Shown piece after piece: positions 9,311 to 20,100 of a DNA stretch of 64,000 nucleotides; within the stretch, counting starts at the first letter, position 1; every line of letters begins with the position of its first letter. The notes beneath the pieces are model-generated. The model saw only the letters and a program-made list of their open reading frames with translations. It was not told where the DNA came from and ran no database searches. Position numbers and translations under genes: made by a program. This stretch comes from Anabaena sp. 4-3 (lineage in GTDB: Bacteria > Cyanobacteriota > Cyanobacteriia > Cyanobacteriales > Nostocaceae): NCBI RefSeq assembly GCF_001597745.1, contig NZ_LUHJ01000035.1, positions 16,733-80,732 of the forward strand, in the 5' to 3' direction.

Positions 9311-9755
9311 AAGAGAGAATTTATTAGTTATTACGATTTGGGTAAGATGCTGTTAACAGCTTGTCAATTATTGATAATCAAAGAAATTGCGATCGCTCTG
9401 CCCTAGGATTTTACTCAAAATTATGGCTCAATTGATGATGCCAAATCAGGAATTGCCTTTATTCCACAAGTCTATCAACTGAGAGATGAGCTAAATCTAA
9501 TAATTGTGAGCCTAGTATTGCAAAACATGACTCAGAGGTAAAGTCAACCACAAAAGACAGCACAAGTGATCACTATTCTTTGTATAGAGTTCCTAGAAAC
9601 TGCCATATCCTGTTGAGTGTGACACAATTGGGAACATTCTTTGATGCACAGTGGTTTTCGGCAGATACAATAAACCCAAGTGTGATTTTTGTTCTACTTA
9701 ATAGGCTACATTAGGTGACAAATTCACGTAAACTCGTGGCATTCTACTGAAGATT
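9311..9755. other. 445-bp intergenic region between divergent PBP2 and potA
   Basis: No coding frame is convincing. It contains a HIP1 octamer at 9389-9396 and an 11-bp palindrome TTGATAATCAA at 9371-9381 that could bind a regulator. Promoters for both divergent genes must lie here, but I cannot assign -10 or -35 boxes with confidence. Confidence 0.4.
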
Positions 9756-10883
9756 ATGGCTCAAACTGTGACCCAGCACCAGAAAGGAATTTTGGCTTTT
9801 CAGCCGCTTGATGTGGAATTGCGTAATGTGTTCAAGTTTTTCAAGCAAGAACCAGCAGTACACGGTGTAGATTTGGACATCAGACAGGGGGAGTTTTTTA
9901 GTATTTTGGGCCCTTCTGGGTGCGGGAAAACAACCACACTGCGTCTGATTGCTGGGTTTGAAACAGTTGATGCGGGTAAGTTATTGATTCAGGGTCAGCC
10001 GATGACTAATGTACCTGCTTACCGTCGCCCCGTGAATACAGTATTTCAGAGTTATGCTTTGTTTAACCATTTGAATGTGTGGGATAACATCGCCTTTGGA
10101 CTACGCTTAAAAAAATTCCGTAAGGCAGAAATTGAAAGTCGCGTCAAGGAAGCTTTACAACTCGTAAAAATGGAAAGTTTGCGATCGCGCTTTCCTGGTC
10201 AACTGTCTGGGGGTCAACAGCAAAGGGTAGCATTGGCCAGGGCTATAGTCAATCGTCCGGCTGTGCTGCTGTTAGATGAGCCTTTGGGGGCGTTAGATTT
10301 AAAACTACGCAAGGAAATGCAGGTTGAGTTATCTAATTTACACAAAAACCTGGGTTTAACTTTCATTATGGTGACGCATGACCAAGAAGAGGCTTTATCA
10401 TTAAGCGATCGCATCGCTGTCATGAATCAAGGTAAAATTGAGCAAATTGGTACTCCCTGCGAAATTTACGAACGTCCCAAAACCTCTTTTGTCGCTGATT
10501 TTATTGGCGATACCAATTTATTTAGTGGTGAAATTACATCTGTAGAAGCCTCAACAGTGCAAGTTGTGACAAAAACTGGACTCACTATTGCAGTGCATCG
10601 TACTGAAGATACACCCACAGAATTATTAAAAGTTGTAGCAGTAAGTGTACGTCCAGAAAAAATTCAGCTTTCCTTATATCAGCCTAGCACAGTCAACAAT
10701 TGCTTTGAGGGAAGGCTAGTAAATGTGATGTATTTAGGAACTCACGTTAATTATGTTGTGGAATTAATTAACGGTATCAATATTAATGTTTTACAACCCA
10801 ATACTTTTGGCAGTTTACCAGACCGTGACACCCCCATTTATGCTTGGTGGGCAAAAGAAGATTGTTTAGCAATTAGTCATTAG
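9756..10883 (+). CDS. potA: spermidine/putrescine ABC transporter ATPase
   Basis: The ATP-hydrolysing subunit of a polyamine-type ABC importer. It has a Walker A motif (GPSGCGKTT, residues 52-60), a Q-loop (VFQSYALF), the LSGGQQQR signature at 150-157, Walker B LLLDEP at 171-176 and an H-loop [10 protein letters not shown]-terminal TOBE domain covers about 290-370. The 375-residue length is normal for PotA/CysA-type subunits. The ATG at 9756 is preceded by an AT-rich leader. The last codons and the stop lie inside a TTAGTCA heptamer repeat, so the extreme C-terminus is repeat-encoded. potD and potB follow on the same strand. Confidence 0.9.
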   Translation: MAQTVTQHQKGILAFQPLDVELRNVFKFFKQEPAVHGVDLDIRQGEFFSILGPSGCGKTTTLRLIAGFETVDAGKLLIQGQPMTNVPAYRRPVNTVFQSYALFNHLNVWDNIAFGLRLKKFRKAEIESRVKEALQLVKMESLRSRFPGQLSGGQQQRVALARAIVNRPAVLLLDEPLGALDLKLRKEMQVELSNLHKNLGLTFIMVTHDQEEALSLSDRIAVMNQGKIEQIGTPCEIYERPKTSFVADFIGDTNLFSGEITSVEASTVQVVTKTGLTIAVHRTEDTPTELLKVVAVSVRPEKIQLSLYQPSTVNNCFEGRLVNVMYLGTHVNYVVELINGININVLQPNTFGSLPDRDTPIYAWWAKEDCLAISH

Positions 10884-10909
10884 TCATTAGTCATTGGTCA
10901 TTAATTATG
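10871..10909. repeat. tandem TTAGTCA heptamers overlapping the potA stop codon
   Basis: Three to four copies of the TTAGTCA/TTGGTCA heptamer. The potA stop codon TAG (10881-10883) lies inside the array. Confidence 0.75.
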
Positions 10910-10962
10910 GGTTAAGCTGGAAAATGCCGCATGGGAGGTTTTAAGAGTTACGAGTTTATCAA

Positions 10963-11295
10963 TTGGCAGAAAAATTAGCTGATAATATCTGGAAAATTGT
11001 CAATGAGTGGGAGTCATTACCGAAAGATACAATAGGTAGACAAATTATTCGATCAGCAGATAGCATTGGTGCAAATATTGCTGAAGGAGTAGGTCGAGGT
11101 AGTTATCAAGATAATAGAAGATTTGTCAGAATGGCAAGAGGTTCTTTGTATGAGACACAACACTGGCTAAGAAGAGCATATAGACGTAATCTGTTAACAT
11201 CTGAACAAATAAAAGCACTAAGTCTAATCATTAATGATTTAGCACCTCAATTAAACGCCTATCTAAAATCTATCGGCAATATTCCAGATGACTAA
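10963..11295 (+). CDS. four-helix-bundle protein (23S rRNA intervening-sequence-protein family), N-terminus probably frameshifted
   Basis: The residues IGRQIIRSADSIGANIAEG and FVRMARGSLYETQHWL are signatures of the S23/IVP four-helix-bundle family, small all-helical proteins of unclear function. The open frame begins at TTG 10963, but the sense codons immediately upstream (ELRVYQ, after an in-frame TAA at 10942-10944) match the family's usual start. The ATG at 10931 opens MGGFKS in the frame one base away. A single missing base near 10945-10950 would join them as MGGFKS-LRVYQLAEKLADN, so either a recent deletion or a sequence error separates the natural start from the body. It lies between potA and potD and is flanked by heptamer repeats, and its stop codon is inside a repeat. 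It has no obvious link to polyamine uptake. Confidence 0.72.
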   Translation: MAEKLADNIWKIVNEWESLPKDTIGRQIIRSADSIGANIAEGVGRGSYQDNRRFVRMARGSLYETQHWLRRAYRRNLLTSEQIKALSLIINDLAPQLNAYLKSIGNIPDD

Positions 11296-11335
11296 TGACT
11301 AATGACTAATAACTAATGACTAATAACTAATGACT
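11292..11335. repeat. tandem CTAATGA/CTAATAA heptamers spanning the potD start
   Basis: Six heptamers of the CTAATGA/CTAATAA type run from the stop of the four-helix-bundle gene through the start codon of potD (ATGACTAAA at 11330), so repeat DNA supplies both signals. Confidence 0.75.
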
Positions 11336-12412
11336 AAAAGACGTAATTTTATCCAAGGAGTAACAGCACTTTCTACTTTATCTTTAGCTGGTTGTGGCTG
11401 GAGGTTGGCTGATGTGCGGGCTTCTACTAACTCTGGGCGCACCGATCAATTATATATATACACTTGGACACAATATTCTGATCAAAAACTATTACAAACC
11501 TTCACTACTCAAACGGGGCTGAAGGTATTAGTAGATGTTTATGAATCTAATGAAGTGATGTTAGCAAAATTGTTAGCGGGAGGTGGTGGTACTTATAGCC
11601 TGATTTACCCATCTGACTATATGGTGCAGAAGATGGTAGACAGGAATTTATTAATAGAGTTACAACATGATCGCCTAATTGGTTTAGAGAATTTATTTCC
11701 TCAGTTTCAAAATCCTAGTTATGACTCTAACAACCGTTACAGCATCCCGTTTAATTGGGGAACAACTGGGTTACTTTATAACTCGGAAGTTTTGCCACAA
11801 GCACCTGAAGATTGGGATTATCTTTGGCAAAATAAAGATATCCTCAATAAACGCATGACATTATTAAATGATGTGCGGGAAGTTATGGGTGCTGTATTGC
11901 GAATGTTGGGTTATTCGTATAACTCACAAAATGAAAATGAAATCAAACAAGCTTATGAAAAATTAACAGAATTAAAACCTGCGATCGCAGCTTTTGATAC
12001 TGACGCTTGGCAAAATCAAATCTTGGCAGGTGATTTAATGATCGCAATGTGTTATTCCGCAGATGCCATCAGAGTGAGTAAGGAAAACCCCAAGCTAAAA
12101 TATGTAATTCCTCGCAGTGGTTCGTCATTATGGACTGACACAATGGTAATTCTAAAATCAGCACCAAATATAGATGGTGCTTATGCTTGGATTAACTTTA
12201 TGTTACAGCCAGAAATAGCAGCTAGCATCAGCCAAAGATTAAAAATTGCTACACCTAATCAAGCAGGGTTTGAACTATTGCCAAATAACATTAAAAATAA
12301 TGTGAATTTTTTTCCTCCCGATGCAATTTTAGAAAAGTGTGAACGCATTAGCCCCTTGGGTAATTTTGAAGAAGTTTATGAGCGATATTGGACTCAATTA
12401 ACTAGCAGTTAA
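11330..12412 (+). CDS. potD: polyamine ABC transporter substrate-binding lipoprotein
   Basis: The periplasmic binding component of the PotABCD-type importer, 360 residues. The N-terminus carries a twin-arginine-like motif (TKRRNFIQG), a hydrophobic stretch and a lipobox ending LAGC, so it is probably exported folded and lipid-anchored. The mature part is a type II periplasmic binding protein: LYIYTWTQYSDQKLLQTF, GTYSLIYPSDYMVQKM, IPFNWGTTGLLYN and DAYAWINFMLQPEIAA-like segments match PotD. The start codon lies in a heptamer repeat and I see no Shine-Dalgarno sequence. The arrangement with potA and potB supports polyamine uptake, but the ligand itself is inferred. Confidence 0.87.
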   Translation: MTKRRNFIQGVTALSTLSLAGCGWRLADVRASTNSGRTDQLYIYTWTQYSDQKLLQTFTTQTGLKVLVDVYESNEVMLAKLLAGGGGTYSLIYPSDYMVQKMVDRNLLIELQHDRLIGLENLFPQFQNPSYDSNNRYSIPFNWGTTGLLYNSEVLPQAPEDWDYLWQNKDILNKRMTLLNDVREVMGAVLRMLGYSYNSQNENEIKQAYEKLTELKPAIAAFDTDAWQNQILAGDLMIAMCYSADAIRVSKENPKLKYVIPRSGSSLWTDTMVILKSAPNIDGAYAWINFMLQPEIAASISQRLKIATPNQAGFELLPNNIKNNVNFFPPDAILEKCERISPLGNFEEVYERYWTQLTSS

Positions 12413-12414
12413 AG

Positions 12415-12475
12415 TTAGTCATTAGTCATTAGTCATTAGTCATTAGTCATTAGTCATTAGTCATTAGTCATTAGT
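12415..12475. repeat. tandem TTAGTCA heptamer array, about 8 copies
   Basis: Near-perfect direct repeats of TTAGTCA fill the gap between potD and potB. This is the longest heptamer array in the window. Confidence 0.85.
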
Positions 12476-12486
12476 TTCTAAAAATC

Positions 12487-13377
12487 GTGTCTACTGAAAT
12501 TCGTAATTTTGACAAGAACGAACTAAATCGCCCCCGATTTAATTGGCTACAACCTTTGATATTACTTGCGCCGGCTGGTGTTTGGTTGTTACTTTTGTTG
12601 GTGTTACCAACACTGATAATTTTGCAATTAAGTTTAGTCCCAAATATTCGACCAGGTGATATAGTTAACCCTAGTGGTTTTGATAATTATATCCGTATAA
12701 TTGACCCTTTATACTTACAGGTGATTGTGCGATCGCTTGGGTTGGCAGTTGGTACAACTATCATCTGTTTAGTGTTGGGTTTCCCTGTCGCCTATTGGAT
12801 AGCTCAAATAGCACCGCAACGGTGGCGCAACTTGCTATTATTGGGTTTTGTTTTACCTTTGTGGACTTCTTCCCTACTGCGTGCCTACGCTTGGATTACA
12901 ATTTTACGCCCTACTGGGTTACTAAATAGTTTGCTTAGTAGTGTAGGCTTACCTACGCTAGAATTACTCAACAGAGTGCCGGCTGTATTAATTGGCATGA
13001 GTTACAGCTTGTTACCCTACATGGTGTTAATTTTATATGCTTCCCTGGAAAAGTTAGACAAGCGTTTATTAGAAGCAGCAGCCGATTTAGGTGCAAATCC
13101 AGTACAGAGTTTTTGGAAAGTGACGATTCCGCAAATTTTCCCAGGAATTGCGGCTGGTTCTTTGCTAGTCTTGATCACAGGATTAGGAGATTTTATCGAT
13201 CCAGAATTATTAGGTGGTGCTGCTAGTATGACGGCGGCGCGATTAGTTTATAATCAATTTCTGGGCGTGACTCAAAACTGGGGATTTGGTTCAGCTTTGA
13301 GTATGACGTTAATTTTAGCTGTCAGTATTGCGATCGCTCTCCTCATTAGACTTGGTGAAGCCACACCAAAGGCATAA
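12487..13377 (+). CDS. potB: polyamine ABC transporter permease
   Basis: A 296-residue inner-membrane permease of the BPD_transp_1 family. The N-terminal helix (PLILLAPAGVWLLLLLVLP) is followed by at least five more hydrophobic segments. The cytoplasmic EAA loop reads LLEAAADLGANPVQSFWKVTIPQIFPG and docks onto the PotA ATPase. Translation starts at a GTG (12487) directly after a heptamer array with no visible Shine-Dalgarno sequence. The second permease, potC, usually follows in these operons but is absent: the next gene is on the opposite strand after a 60-bp gap. Confidence 0.86.
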   Translation: MSTEIRNFDKNELNRPRFNWLQPLILLAPAGVWLLLLLVLPTLIILQLSLVPNIRPGDIVNPSGFDNYIRIIDPLYLQVIVRSLGLAVGTTIICLVLGFPVAYWIAQIAPQRWRNLLLLGFVLPLWTSSLLRAYAWITILRPTGLLNSLLSSVGLPTLELLNRVPAVLIGMSYSLLPYMVLILYASLEKLDKRLLEAAADLGANPVQSFWKVTIPQIFPGIAAGSLLVLITGLGDFIDPELLGGAASMTAARLVYNQFLGVTQNWGFGSALSMTLILAVSIAIALLIRLGEATPKA

Positions 13378-13402
13378 GTTTGTAGTAGAGACTATCTACA
13401 AA

Positions 13403-13434
13403 ATGTAGAGACGTTGCATGCAACGTCTCTACAT
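13403..13434. terminator. perfect 32-nt palindrome between convergent potB and CheA genes (copy 1)
   Basis: A perfect inverted repeat centred on TGCA, with arms GTAGAGACGTTGCA/TGCAACGTCTCTAC extended to 32 nt. A second copy of the same core is at 53946-53973. Its position between convergent genes suggests a bidirectional terminator, although its recurrence shows it is also a dispersed repeat. Confidence 0.6.
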
Positions 13435-13437
13435 AAT

Positions 13438-16400
13438 TCACAGAGTAACTAACTGATGGTGTTTCTGTTGTTCTGTATGCAGTAATTTCTCAATCATAGC
13501 TAACAATTCATGTTCTAAATAAGGCTTGGTTAAGTAACCCTTAGCACCCAATTCTTCAGCTAGTTGGCGATGTTTTTCTGCACTGCGAGAAGTCAGAATA
13601 ACTATAGGTAATTCGGAGAGGTTAGGGTATTTGCGAATATTGCTTAATAATTCAAATCCATTCATCCGTGGCATTTCTAAATCCGAGATGATAACTTGAA
13701 TTTCGGGATGTCGTTGTAACTGTTCTAAAGCTTCTATCCCATGCTGTGCTGCTATAACTTGATACCCAGATTTTTGCAGCGTTAAAGAAAGAGTTTGGCG
13801 CAGACTAATAGCATCATCTACTACTAAAATTACTGGTGGTGTTTTCTGCGGTGCTTCTATCGATTGGTTGGGAGGTTCTTTGATAGTATTTGTCGGTTGA
13901 GAAGCACTCAATAGTGGTATTGGTTTTAGGTTAGACTCTGACTGTGGTAAGGCTTGCTCATCGGCAGGATTCGCTGCTGGTAATGCGCCTACATCTAGTG
14001 TGGCTTGCATCTCAATAGATTGTAGCAACAAAGCACCATCAATTACTAAGATGAGAGTACCATTAGCCAAACTACTACAACCATAAATGTATTTGGGAGG
14101 TGCGATCGCATTTCCTAAAGGTCTAATAACTAATTCTTGTTCGCCGATAATTTGGTCAACTTCTAAAGCAAAAATACCATGATTTCGCCGCAACACTAAC
14201 ACAGGATTATTCATAACTTCTGTGTTATTCTCACTCAGTAAATAGCGATTATTTACATTGTAATCAAAAGAATTATTATAAGACATCAACTCTGATAGTT
14301 GATAGAGGCTGACCATATTTTCATCATCCCCTGTATGGTAGTGCAGAACTTTTTTACCTTCAAATTCTTTGATTTGTTGCGGTAAGGGAATGACAATTTT
14401 TTCGATACTATCTAATAGTAAAGCGTAAATAGTACCACCAGCTTGGACTAACATTAATTGGTCGGTAGTCATAGAAAAAGGAATTTTCAGGATAAATGTT
14501 GTTCCTTGATTGGGTAAGGATTGAACTGCAATTGAGCCGTTAAGAGTTTGCATTTGAGAACGCACAATATCTAACCCCATTCCCCGCCCAGAAATCTCAC
14601 TCACCTGTTCAGCAGTGGAAAATCCGGGCGCAAACATCACATCTAATAAATCTGCTTCATGCCAGTGTTCATTATCTGGGTTAAAATTCAGTTCATTAGC
14701 TTTTTTGCGAATCTTTTCTAAACTCAATCCTTGTCCATCATCTCGAACTTCAATCACTGTTTGACTACCTTGATGGTAGGCGCAGATTTCAATCACACCT
14801 TGTTCTGGTTTACCACGTTCCCGGCGTAGTTGCGGCGATTCGATCCCGTGGTCAAAAGCATTACGCACTAATTGTACAATCGGATCGTAAAGTTTTTCCG
14901 CGATCGCCTTATCTACCAGTAACCCTGTACCAGTCAGGCGCAATTCCACTGATTTTTGATAAACATTCCCCAATTTCTGCACCATCTGAGGAAGGCGATT
15001 CAAAATATTACCTAAAGGTAACATCCTAGCTTCGACTAAATTATCAATCATCGTCAAAGCTAAATTTTGTTGCTTGTCGTTGATTTGGCTAGCTTGTTTG
15101 AGAAGTAAATCAATTGATTCTGTAGTTTCTTGTAATTGTAGTGTCTCTTCTATCGCTTCGTGTAATGTCAACTGAAATTCTGTATAAGCATCCATTTCTA
15201 ATGCGTCAAATTTCACCGATGCAAAATCTTGGCTATATTGTCCATTGAGACTTTGCATCTGTAACGGTAAATCCCGTAATTTATTTAAAGTTTCTTGATG
15301 TCTGCTCAGACGTTGCAACAATCTCTCTAAAATGTCTTGAGTTTGTTCATCATTTAAAGTACGTCGTTTTTGATAAATTAATGATTCACCAGCTAAGTAA
15401 TTCAGGCGTTGCAGTCCGTCTACATCAACACGAATAAATGTATGCTGTTGATTTTTCCTATTTTGATAAGACAGAGATTTATCTTCTGATGGTTCATTCA
15501 CAACATCAATTGCTGTTTCTGTCATCTCTGTAGTGGTGGGTTCACTCACCACTAAAGCTGTTTGCTCATTGTTATCTTGATTAACTGGCTCATCTGCTAA
15601 GTTTTCCTCAGTTTCTCCTCCCCATAGTTCTTCTAGGAGTTGATCATTTGCAATAGATTCAGGCTTTGATATGGGTTGAAAAACTAATAGTGTTTGTAAC
15701 TTAGGACTATCAGACCAATTTTTGTCTTCAGCATTTACAGGCGGATGTTTTTTATATTCTGCTGCTAGTAAACTAATTTTATTTTGTAATGCTTGAATAA
15801 AAGGAATAATATACTCAGATTTTTTAGTTGAATAGTGAAATTTAGCAACTGCTAGCAGAATAATAGCAATCATTCCGTGGCGATAAAGACAAAGACTATC
15901 ACTATCATCATCACTACGAATATACTCTAAAAATTGACTCAGCCAGCTATCAACATAACTCAGCAAATTTTCGCCTTCAGGATTGGTAATCAACATCTCC
16001 AGCGATAATTCTGATTCTGGTATTGCCCTTTCATGATTAAACCAGCCCAGCATACAGCGCACAACTTTTAAATAAAATTTAGCGGTTGTGGGTTGAATGC
16101 ACTCCTGCTTATTTTTGCCGGATGTTGTTAAAAATTGATAAAATTCTGCTTCCCTATCGCAAGATTGAGGATTGACAGCCTGTGTAGTTAATGTGAGTTG
16201 TTGTAACGCCGTAGATGGTTCACCGCCACGGGTGCGATCGCCTGCTAAAATTGCTTGTTGTGCCTCCTGCAAATTAACCAGAGCAATCTTAGCTATCTGC
16301 TCTACTTGCTCAGGATTAGTTTGTAAAGCTAACAGCATTGTTTGAGCAATTTCCCCAAACCCTGGTAAATTTAAAGATTCTGCCAAGCCAATAAATACTT

Positions 16401-16971
16401 CAGCTTGTTCAGTTAACAACTCGCTGAATTCAGTTGGACTTAAACTATGTTCAATAGCTTCAGCAATATTTTCTAACCGTTGTTTAACACCAGTCTCAAA
16501 TATAGATTGGACAATATCAAAACCCAATTCTTCGGAAGTAGGAATATGATGCTCATCACCAAAAGCATCACCTAATTTAGCCTGAATTTTGGCAAATACT
16601 GAAGCGGCTCTTTCTAAAATTTCCTCATGATTAATCACGCTACCAGTGATTTCTGCGGTTAAGGCTAAATGCAAGCATTCATAACCTTGATGTAAAAATG
16701 TTTGTAGTTCCGAATCTATCAATACATCTGGATTATATAGAGATTTAAATATATCTTCTAAGGAGTGGGCTATGGTCTTAATTACTTCTAAGCCAACAGT
16801 AGCAGCACCACCTTTAATCGTATGGGTAGCGCGCATTAAGTTATGCACTGTCCCCTTGTTATAACTTGTCGATAAATTTAATAATTCCTGTTCAATAGTT
16901 TCCAATAATTCAGGGGCTTCTGCTATGAAATAAATATAGCCCTGCTCACGAATTTCAGTATCTGTAATCAT
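13438..16971 (-). CDS. pixL: CheA-type histidine kinase with C-terminal receiver (PixL-like)
   Basis: A 1177-residue chemosensory kinase. Residues 1-110 form an Hpt domain with the phosphorylatable histidine in [10 protein letters not shown] (H50). A second, degenerate Hpt-like helical region follows at about 145-245, then a low-complexity linker. The CheA core has the N-box [21 protein letters not shown] and [12 protein letters not shown]-binding motifs, followed by a CheW-like regulatory domain. The chain ends with a receiver whose Asp is D1097 in [12 protein letters not shown]. This architecture and the place after the PatA-like, CheY, CheW and MCP genes match the phototaxis kinase PixL (TaxAY1). 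It should phosphorylate its own receiver and the cluster's CheY-type proteins. Confidence 0.88.
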   Translation of the reverse strand: MITDTEIREQGYIYFIAEAPELLETIEQELLNLSTSYNKGTVHNLMRATHTIKGGAATVGLEVIKTIAHSLEDIFKSLYNPDVLIDSELQTFLHQGYECLHLALTAEITGSVINHEEILERAASVFAKIQAKLGDAFGDEHHIPTSEELGFDIVQSIFETGVKQRLENIAEAIEHSLSPTEFSELLTEQAEVFIGLAESLNLPGFGEIAQTMLLALQTNPEQVEQIAKIALVNLQEAQQAILAGDRTRGGEPSTALQQLTLTTQAVNPQSCDREAEFYQFLTTSGKNKQECIQPTTAKFYLKVVRCMLGWFNHERAIPESELSLEMLITNPEGENLLSYVDSWLSQFLEYIRSDDDSDSLCLYRHGMIAIILLAVAKFHYSTKKSEYIIPFIQALQNKISLLAAEYKKHPPVNAEDKNWSDSPKLQTLLVFQPISKPESIANDQLLEELWGGETEENLADEPVNQDNNEQTALVVSEPTTTEMTETAIDVVNEPSEDKSLSYQNRKNQQHTFIRVDVDGLQRLNYLAGESLIYQKRRTLNDEQTQDILERLLQRLSRHQETLNKLRDLPLQMQSLNGQYSQDFASVKFDALEMDAYTEFQLTLHEAIEETLQLQETTESIDLLLKQASQINDKQQNLALTMIDNLVEARMLPLGNILNRLPQMVQKLGNVYQKSVELRLTGTGLLVDKAIAEKLYDPIVQLVRNAFDHGIESPQLRRERGKPEQGVIEICAYHQGSQTVIEVRDDGQGLSLEKIRKKANELNFNPDNEHWHEADLLDVMFAPGFSTAEQVSEISGRGMGLDIVRSQMQTLNGSIAVQSLPNQGTTFILKIPFSMTTDQLMLVQAGGTIYALLLDSIEKIVIPLPQQIKEFEGKKVLHYHTGDDENMVSLYQLSELMSYNNSFDYNVNNRYLLSENNTEVMNNPVLVLRRNHGIFALEVDQIIGEQELVIRPLGNAIAPPKYIYGCSSLANGTLILVIDGALLLQSIEMQATLDVGALPAANPADEQALPQSESNLKPIPLLSASQPTNTIKEPPNQSIEAPQKTPPVILVVDDAISLRQTLSLTLQKSGYQVIAAQHGIEALEQLQRHPEIQVIISDLEMPRMNGFELLSNIRKYPNLSELPIVILTSRSAEKHRQLAEELGAKGYLTKPYLEHELLAMIEKLLHTEQQKHHQLVTL

Positions 16972-16974
16972 AAT

Positions 16975-17155
16975 CTGGGACTGGGTATTGGGGACTGGGT
17001 ATTGGGGACTGGGTATTGGAGAGTTGCGAATGGGAACAGGGGATTGGGGATTGGGGACTGGGTAAAAATTCTTCTTCCTCCGCTTCCCCTGCTTCCTCCG
17101 CTTCCTCCGCTTCCTCCGCTCCCCTATTCCCTACTCCCCACTCCCTGATTGTTAA
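16975..17155. repeat. GGGGACTGGGTATT repeats and CTTCCTCCG tandem repeats
   Basis: The gap between pixJ and pixL is filled with repeats: GGGGACTGGGTATT units, then GGGGATTGG units, then four CTTCCTCCG-type nonamers. These are the genome's purine/pyrimidine-asymmetric intergenic repeats. Confidence 0.75.
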
Positions 17156-20100
17156 TTCACTTTGAACTTACTGACAGTTGTTAACAACTCTTGCGCCATA
17201 TCTGATAAATCTTGGAATACAGCCGCAATTTCTTGGGATTCGCCAAAGGTTTTGTTAGCAATGTCTGCAACATCTTTCATGGAATTAGTTACTGAAACAG
17301 ATTGCGCCATTTGTTTTTGGGTTGCGTCAGTAATACGTTGAATTAGCTGGCTAATTTCCGCAGTTGCAGACACAATGGCATTTAAGTTTTGACGGGTGTC
17401 ATTAACAAAGTTTGTGCCTTCTACTACCTGCTGAATTCCTGTTTCCATTGCTACCGCAACTTCCCCAGTTTCCTCTTGAATCTCCTGAACTAATTTTTCA
17501 ATCTCAATTGTCGCTGCTGCTGATTGGCGAGACAAAGAACGCACTTCATCAGCTACGACTGCAAAGCCTTTACCGTATTCTCCGGCGCGTGTGGCTTCAA
17601 TGGCAGCGTTCAAAGCCAGTACGTTTGTCTGGGTAGCAAAGCTACTAATCAAATTCACTACTTTAGAGATTTTTTGTGAGGATTCACCGAGGCGTTTAAT
17701 CTTTTTGCTAGTTTGCGCTACGGTTTCTCGAATCGCTTGAATGGCTTGTACAGTCTTGTTCATGGCTGCATCGCCAGATTCAACGGTTTGGTTGGCTTGT
17801 TTGACTGATTCTTGTACCAAATCTGCACTATTAACTACAGCTTGGGTAGCGTGTACCATTTGTTGAATCTCACCCAAAGCGATGTTAATCTCATCCGACT
17901 GTTGTTTGGCAAGGTTATTTAGTTCTGCCAAGGAAGCATTACTGTCGCTAGAAGTTTGGGCAACTTTTTGAGATGATGATTGTACCTGCAATACAATCTG
18001 GCGCAATGCTTGCAGGGTGTTGTTGTAAGCATCGGCGATAGTGCCTAATTCATCTTCTGTAATCGGCGCACGTACTGTTAAATCCCCCTGTAAAGCTGGT
18101 CTAACCGCCATCAGCAGTTGAATAGAACGTTGTTGTAATAACTCTTTGGCGGCTTTATCTCGTGCGGCGGCTTCTGCTAGTTGGGTTGATTGTGTTTGCA
18201 GTTTTTGCAGGTATTCCGTCTGTTGTAATGCTAGTCCTAATTGGTCGCCAATTCTGGATAACAGGGTGACTTGTGACTCTTCCCATTCACGCACGCCGGA
18301 ATTTTGATAAGCTGCTAATAGTCCCCACAATTGTTCACCGAAAAAGATGGGAACAATCATGTAAGCTTTGATTTCAAATTGTTCTAAAATCTCAATGTGG
18401 CACTGAAAATGACCAGCTTTGTAGATATCATTAACTACGAAGTTTTCACCTTTAGCATAGCGACCGCCTTGGGTTTCTTGCAGGTGGGTATCTTCCCAGA
18501 CGGTTTTGATATCTGGCCCGACTAATTTCACCCACAGATGACCCACTGATTCGGCAATAAATTCGCCACTCCAATCAGGGTTGAAACGATAGACAGCCAC
18601 GCGATCGCATCTTAATAATTGCCGTAAGTCTTGAGTGGTAATCTTGAAGATTTCTTCTATATCTACGGCTTGGCGGATGCGGTTAACTATCTTAGTCAAG
18701 GCTTTTTCTTGTTCTGCTATCTGAGCGAGTTTCTCAGATTTGATTCGCACTTCTTCTAGATAGTCTAACTGTGATTTGGCTAAACTAAATTGTGAGGCAA
18801 TTTGAGTTAAAAAGTTGACTTCCCATGATTGCCATTCCCGTGAGCCAGAATTTTGATACGCTGCTAATAAACCCCAGAGTTGTTCACCAAAAAATATTGG
18901 CACTATGATGTAAGCTTTGGCTTCAAATTGCTCCAAGATTTCTATATGGCACTGCGTCAACCCTATTTTATAAATATCATTGACTACAAAGTTTTCACCT
19001 CTGACATACCGACCGCCTTTAGTGTCTTGCAGGTAGGTATCGTCTAGAACGGTTTTGATATCTGGCCCTACTAATTTTGTCCAACCGTTGCCGACTGACT
19101 CCGCCACAAACATACCACCCCAGTCTGGTTTGAACTGATAAACAGCCACGCGATCGCATTTTAATGCTGTCCGTACTTCTTGGGTGGTGGTTTTAAAGAT
19201 ATTATCAACATCTTGCGCTTGACGGATGCGGTTAACTATCTTGGTAAAGGCTTTTTCTTGTTCGGCAATTTGCTTTAATTGTTCAGATTGCAAACGCATT
19301 TGGTCTAAATATTCGGCGTGAGCGATCGCCACACCAAACTGCAAGCCAATCTGATTTAAAAAGCTCAATTCCCACTCTTGCCAATCACGAGTCCCACTAT
19401 TTTGATATGCTGCTAATAATCCCCATAATTGTTGACCTGCAAATACAGGAACTATCATGTAAGCTTTGACTTCAAATTGTTCTAAAATCTCAATGTGGCA
19501 CTGAAAATGACCAGCTTTGTAGATATCATTAACCACAAAGCTTTCACCTTTAGCATATCGACCACCTTGAGTTTCTTGCAGGTGAGTATCTTCCCAAACC
19601 ATTTTATAGTCGGGAGTCACTATTTTTACCCAACCACTACCAACTGATTCGGCAATAAATTGACCACTCCAATCAGGATTGAAGCGATAAATACCCACGC
19701 GATCGCACTTCAATAACTGTCTGATTTCTTGGGTAGTGGTTTGGAAAATTTTCTCGATATCATTTATATGTAAAATCTTATCGATAACTTTGGCTACTGA
19801 TTGTTTAGCCTGAGTCTGCAATTGCAATTCTTTATGCAGTTCAAAGCTCTGGAGTCTGTAGGTTAATTCTGTGGTAACTTGCGATAGTAAGGTAATTTCT
19901 AATTCTTGCCATTGTCTGGCACAAGCACAACTATGTACTGCGAGTAATCCCCAAACTTTCCCTTCTACCACTATCGGTAAACTTAAACTGGCTTTGATTT
20001 GAAATTTATCGAACAGTTGTTTTTGATAGGGAGTTACTTGTACTTGCGTCACATCATCAATTGTGACTGGTTCTACATAGTCTTGATTGGTATATAAACC

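Noticed and set aside
9389..9396. GCGATCGC as a regulatory operator
   Set aside because: This HIP1 octamer occurs many times throughout the window, inside and outside genes, so it carries no specific regulatory meaning here.
9424..9483. Small 19-codon ORF upstream of potA
   Set aside because: Too short and without a ribosome site or recognisable peptide.
10963..11295. Diversity-generating retroelement accessory (Avd) gene
   Set aside because: The family is related in fold, but no reverse transcriptase, template repeat or variable repeat is nearby.
12415..12475. Regular repeats resembling a CRISPR array
   Set aside because: The units are seven bases long and directly contiguous, with no spacers and no cas genes. 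They are short tandem heptamer repeats.
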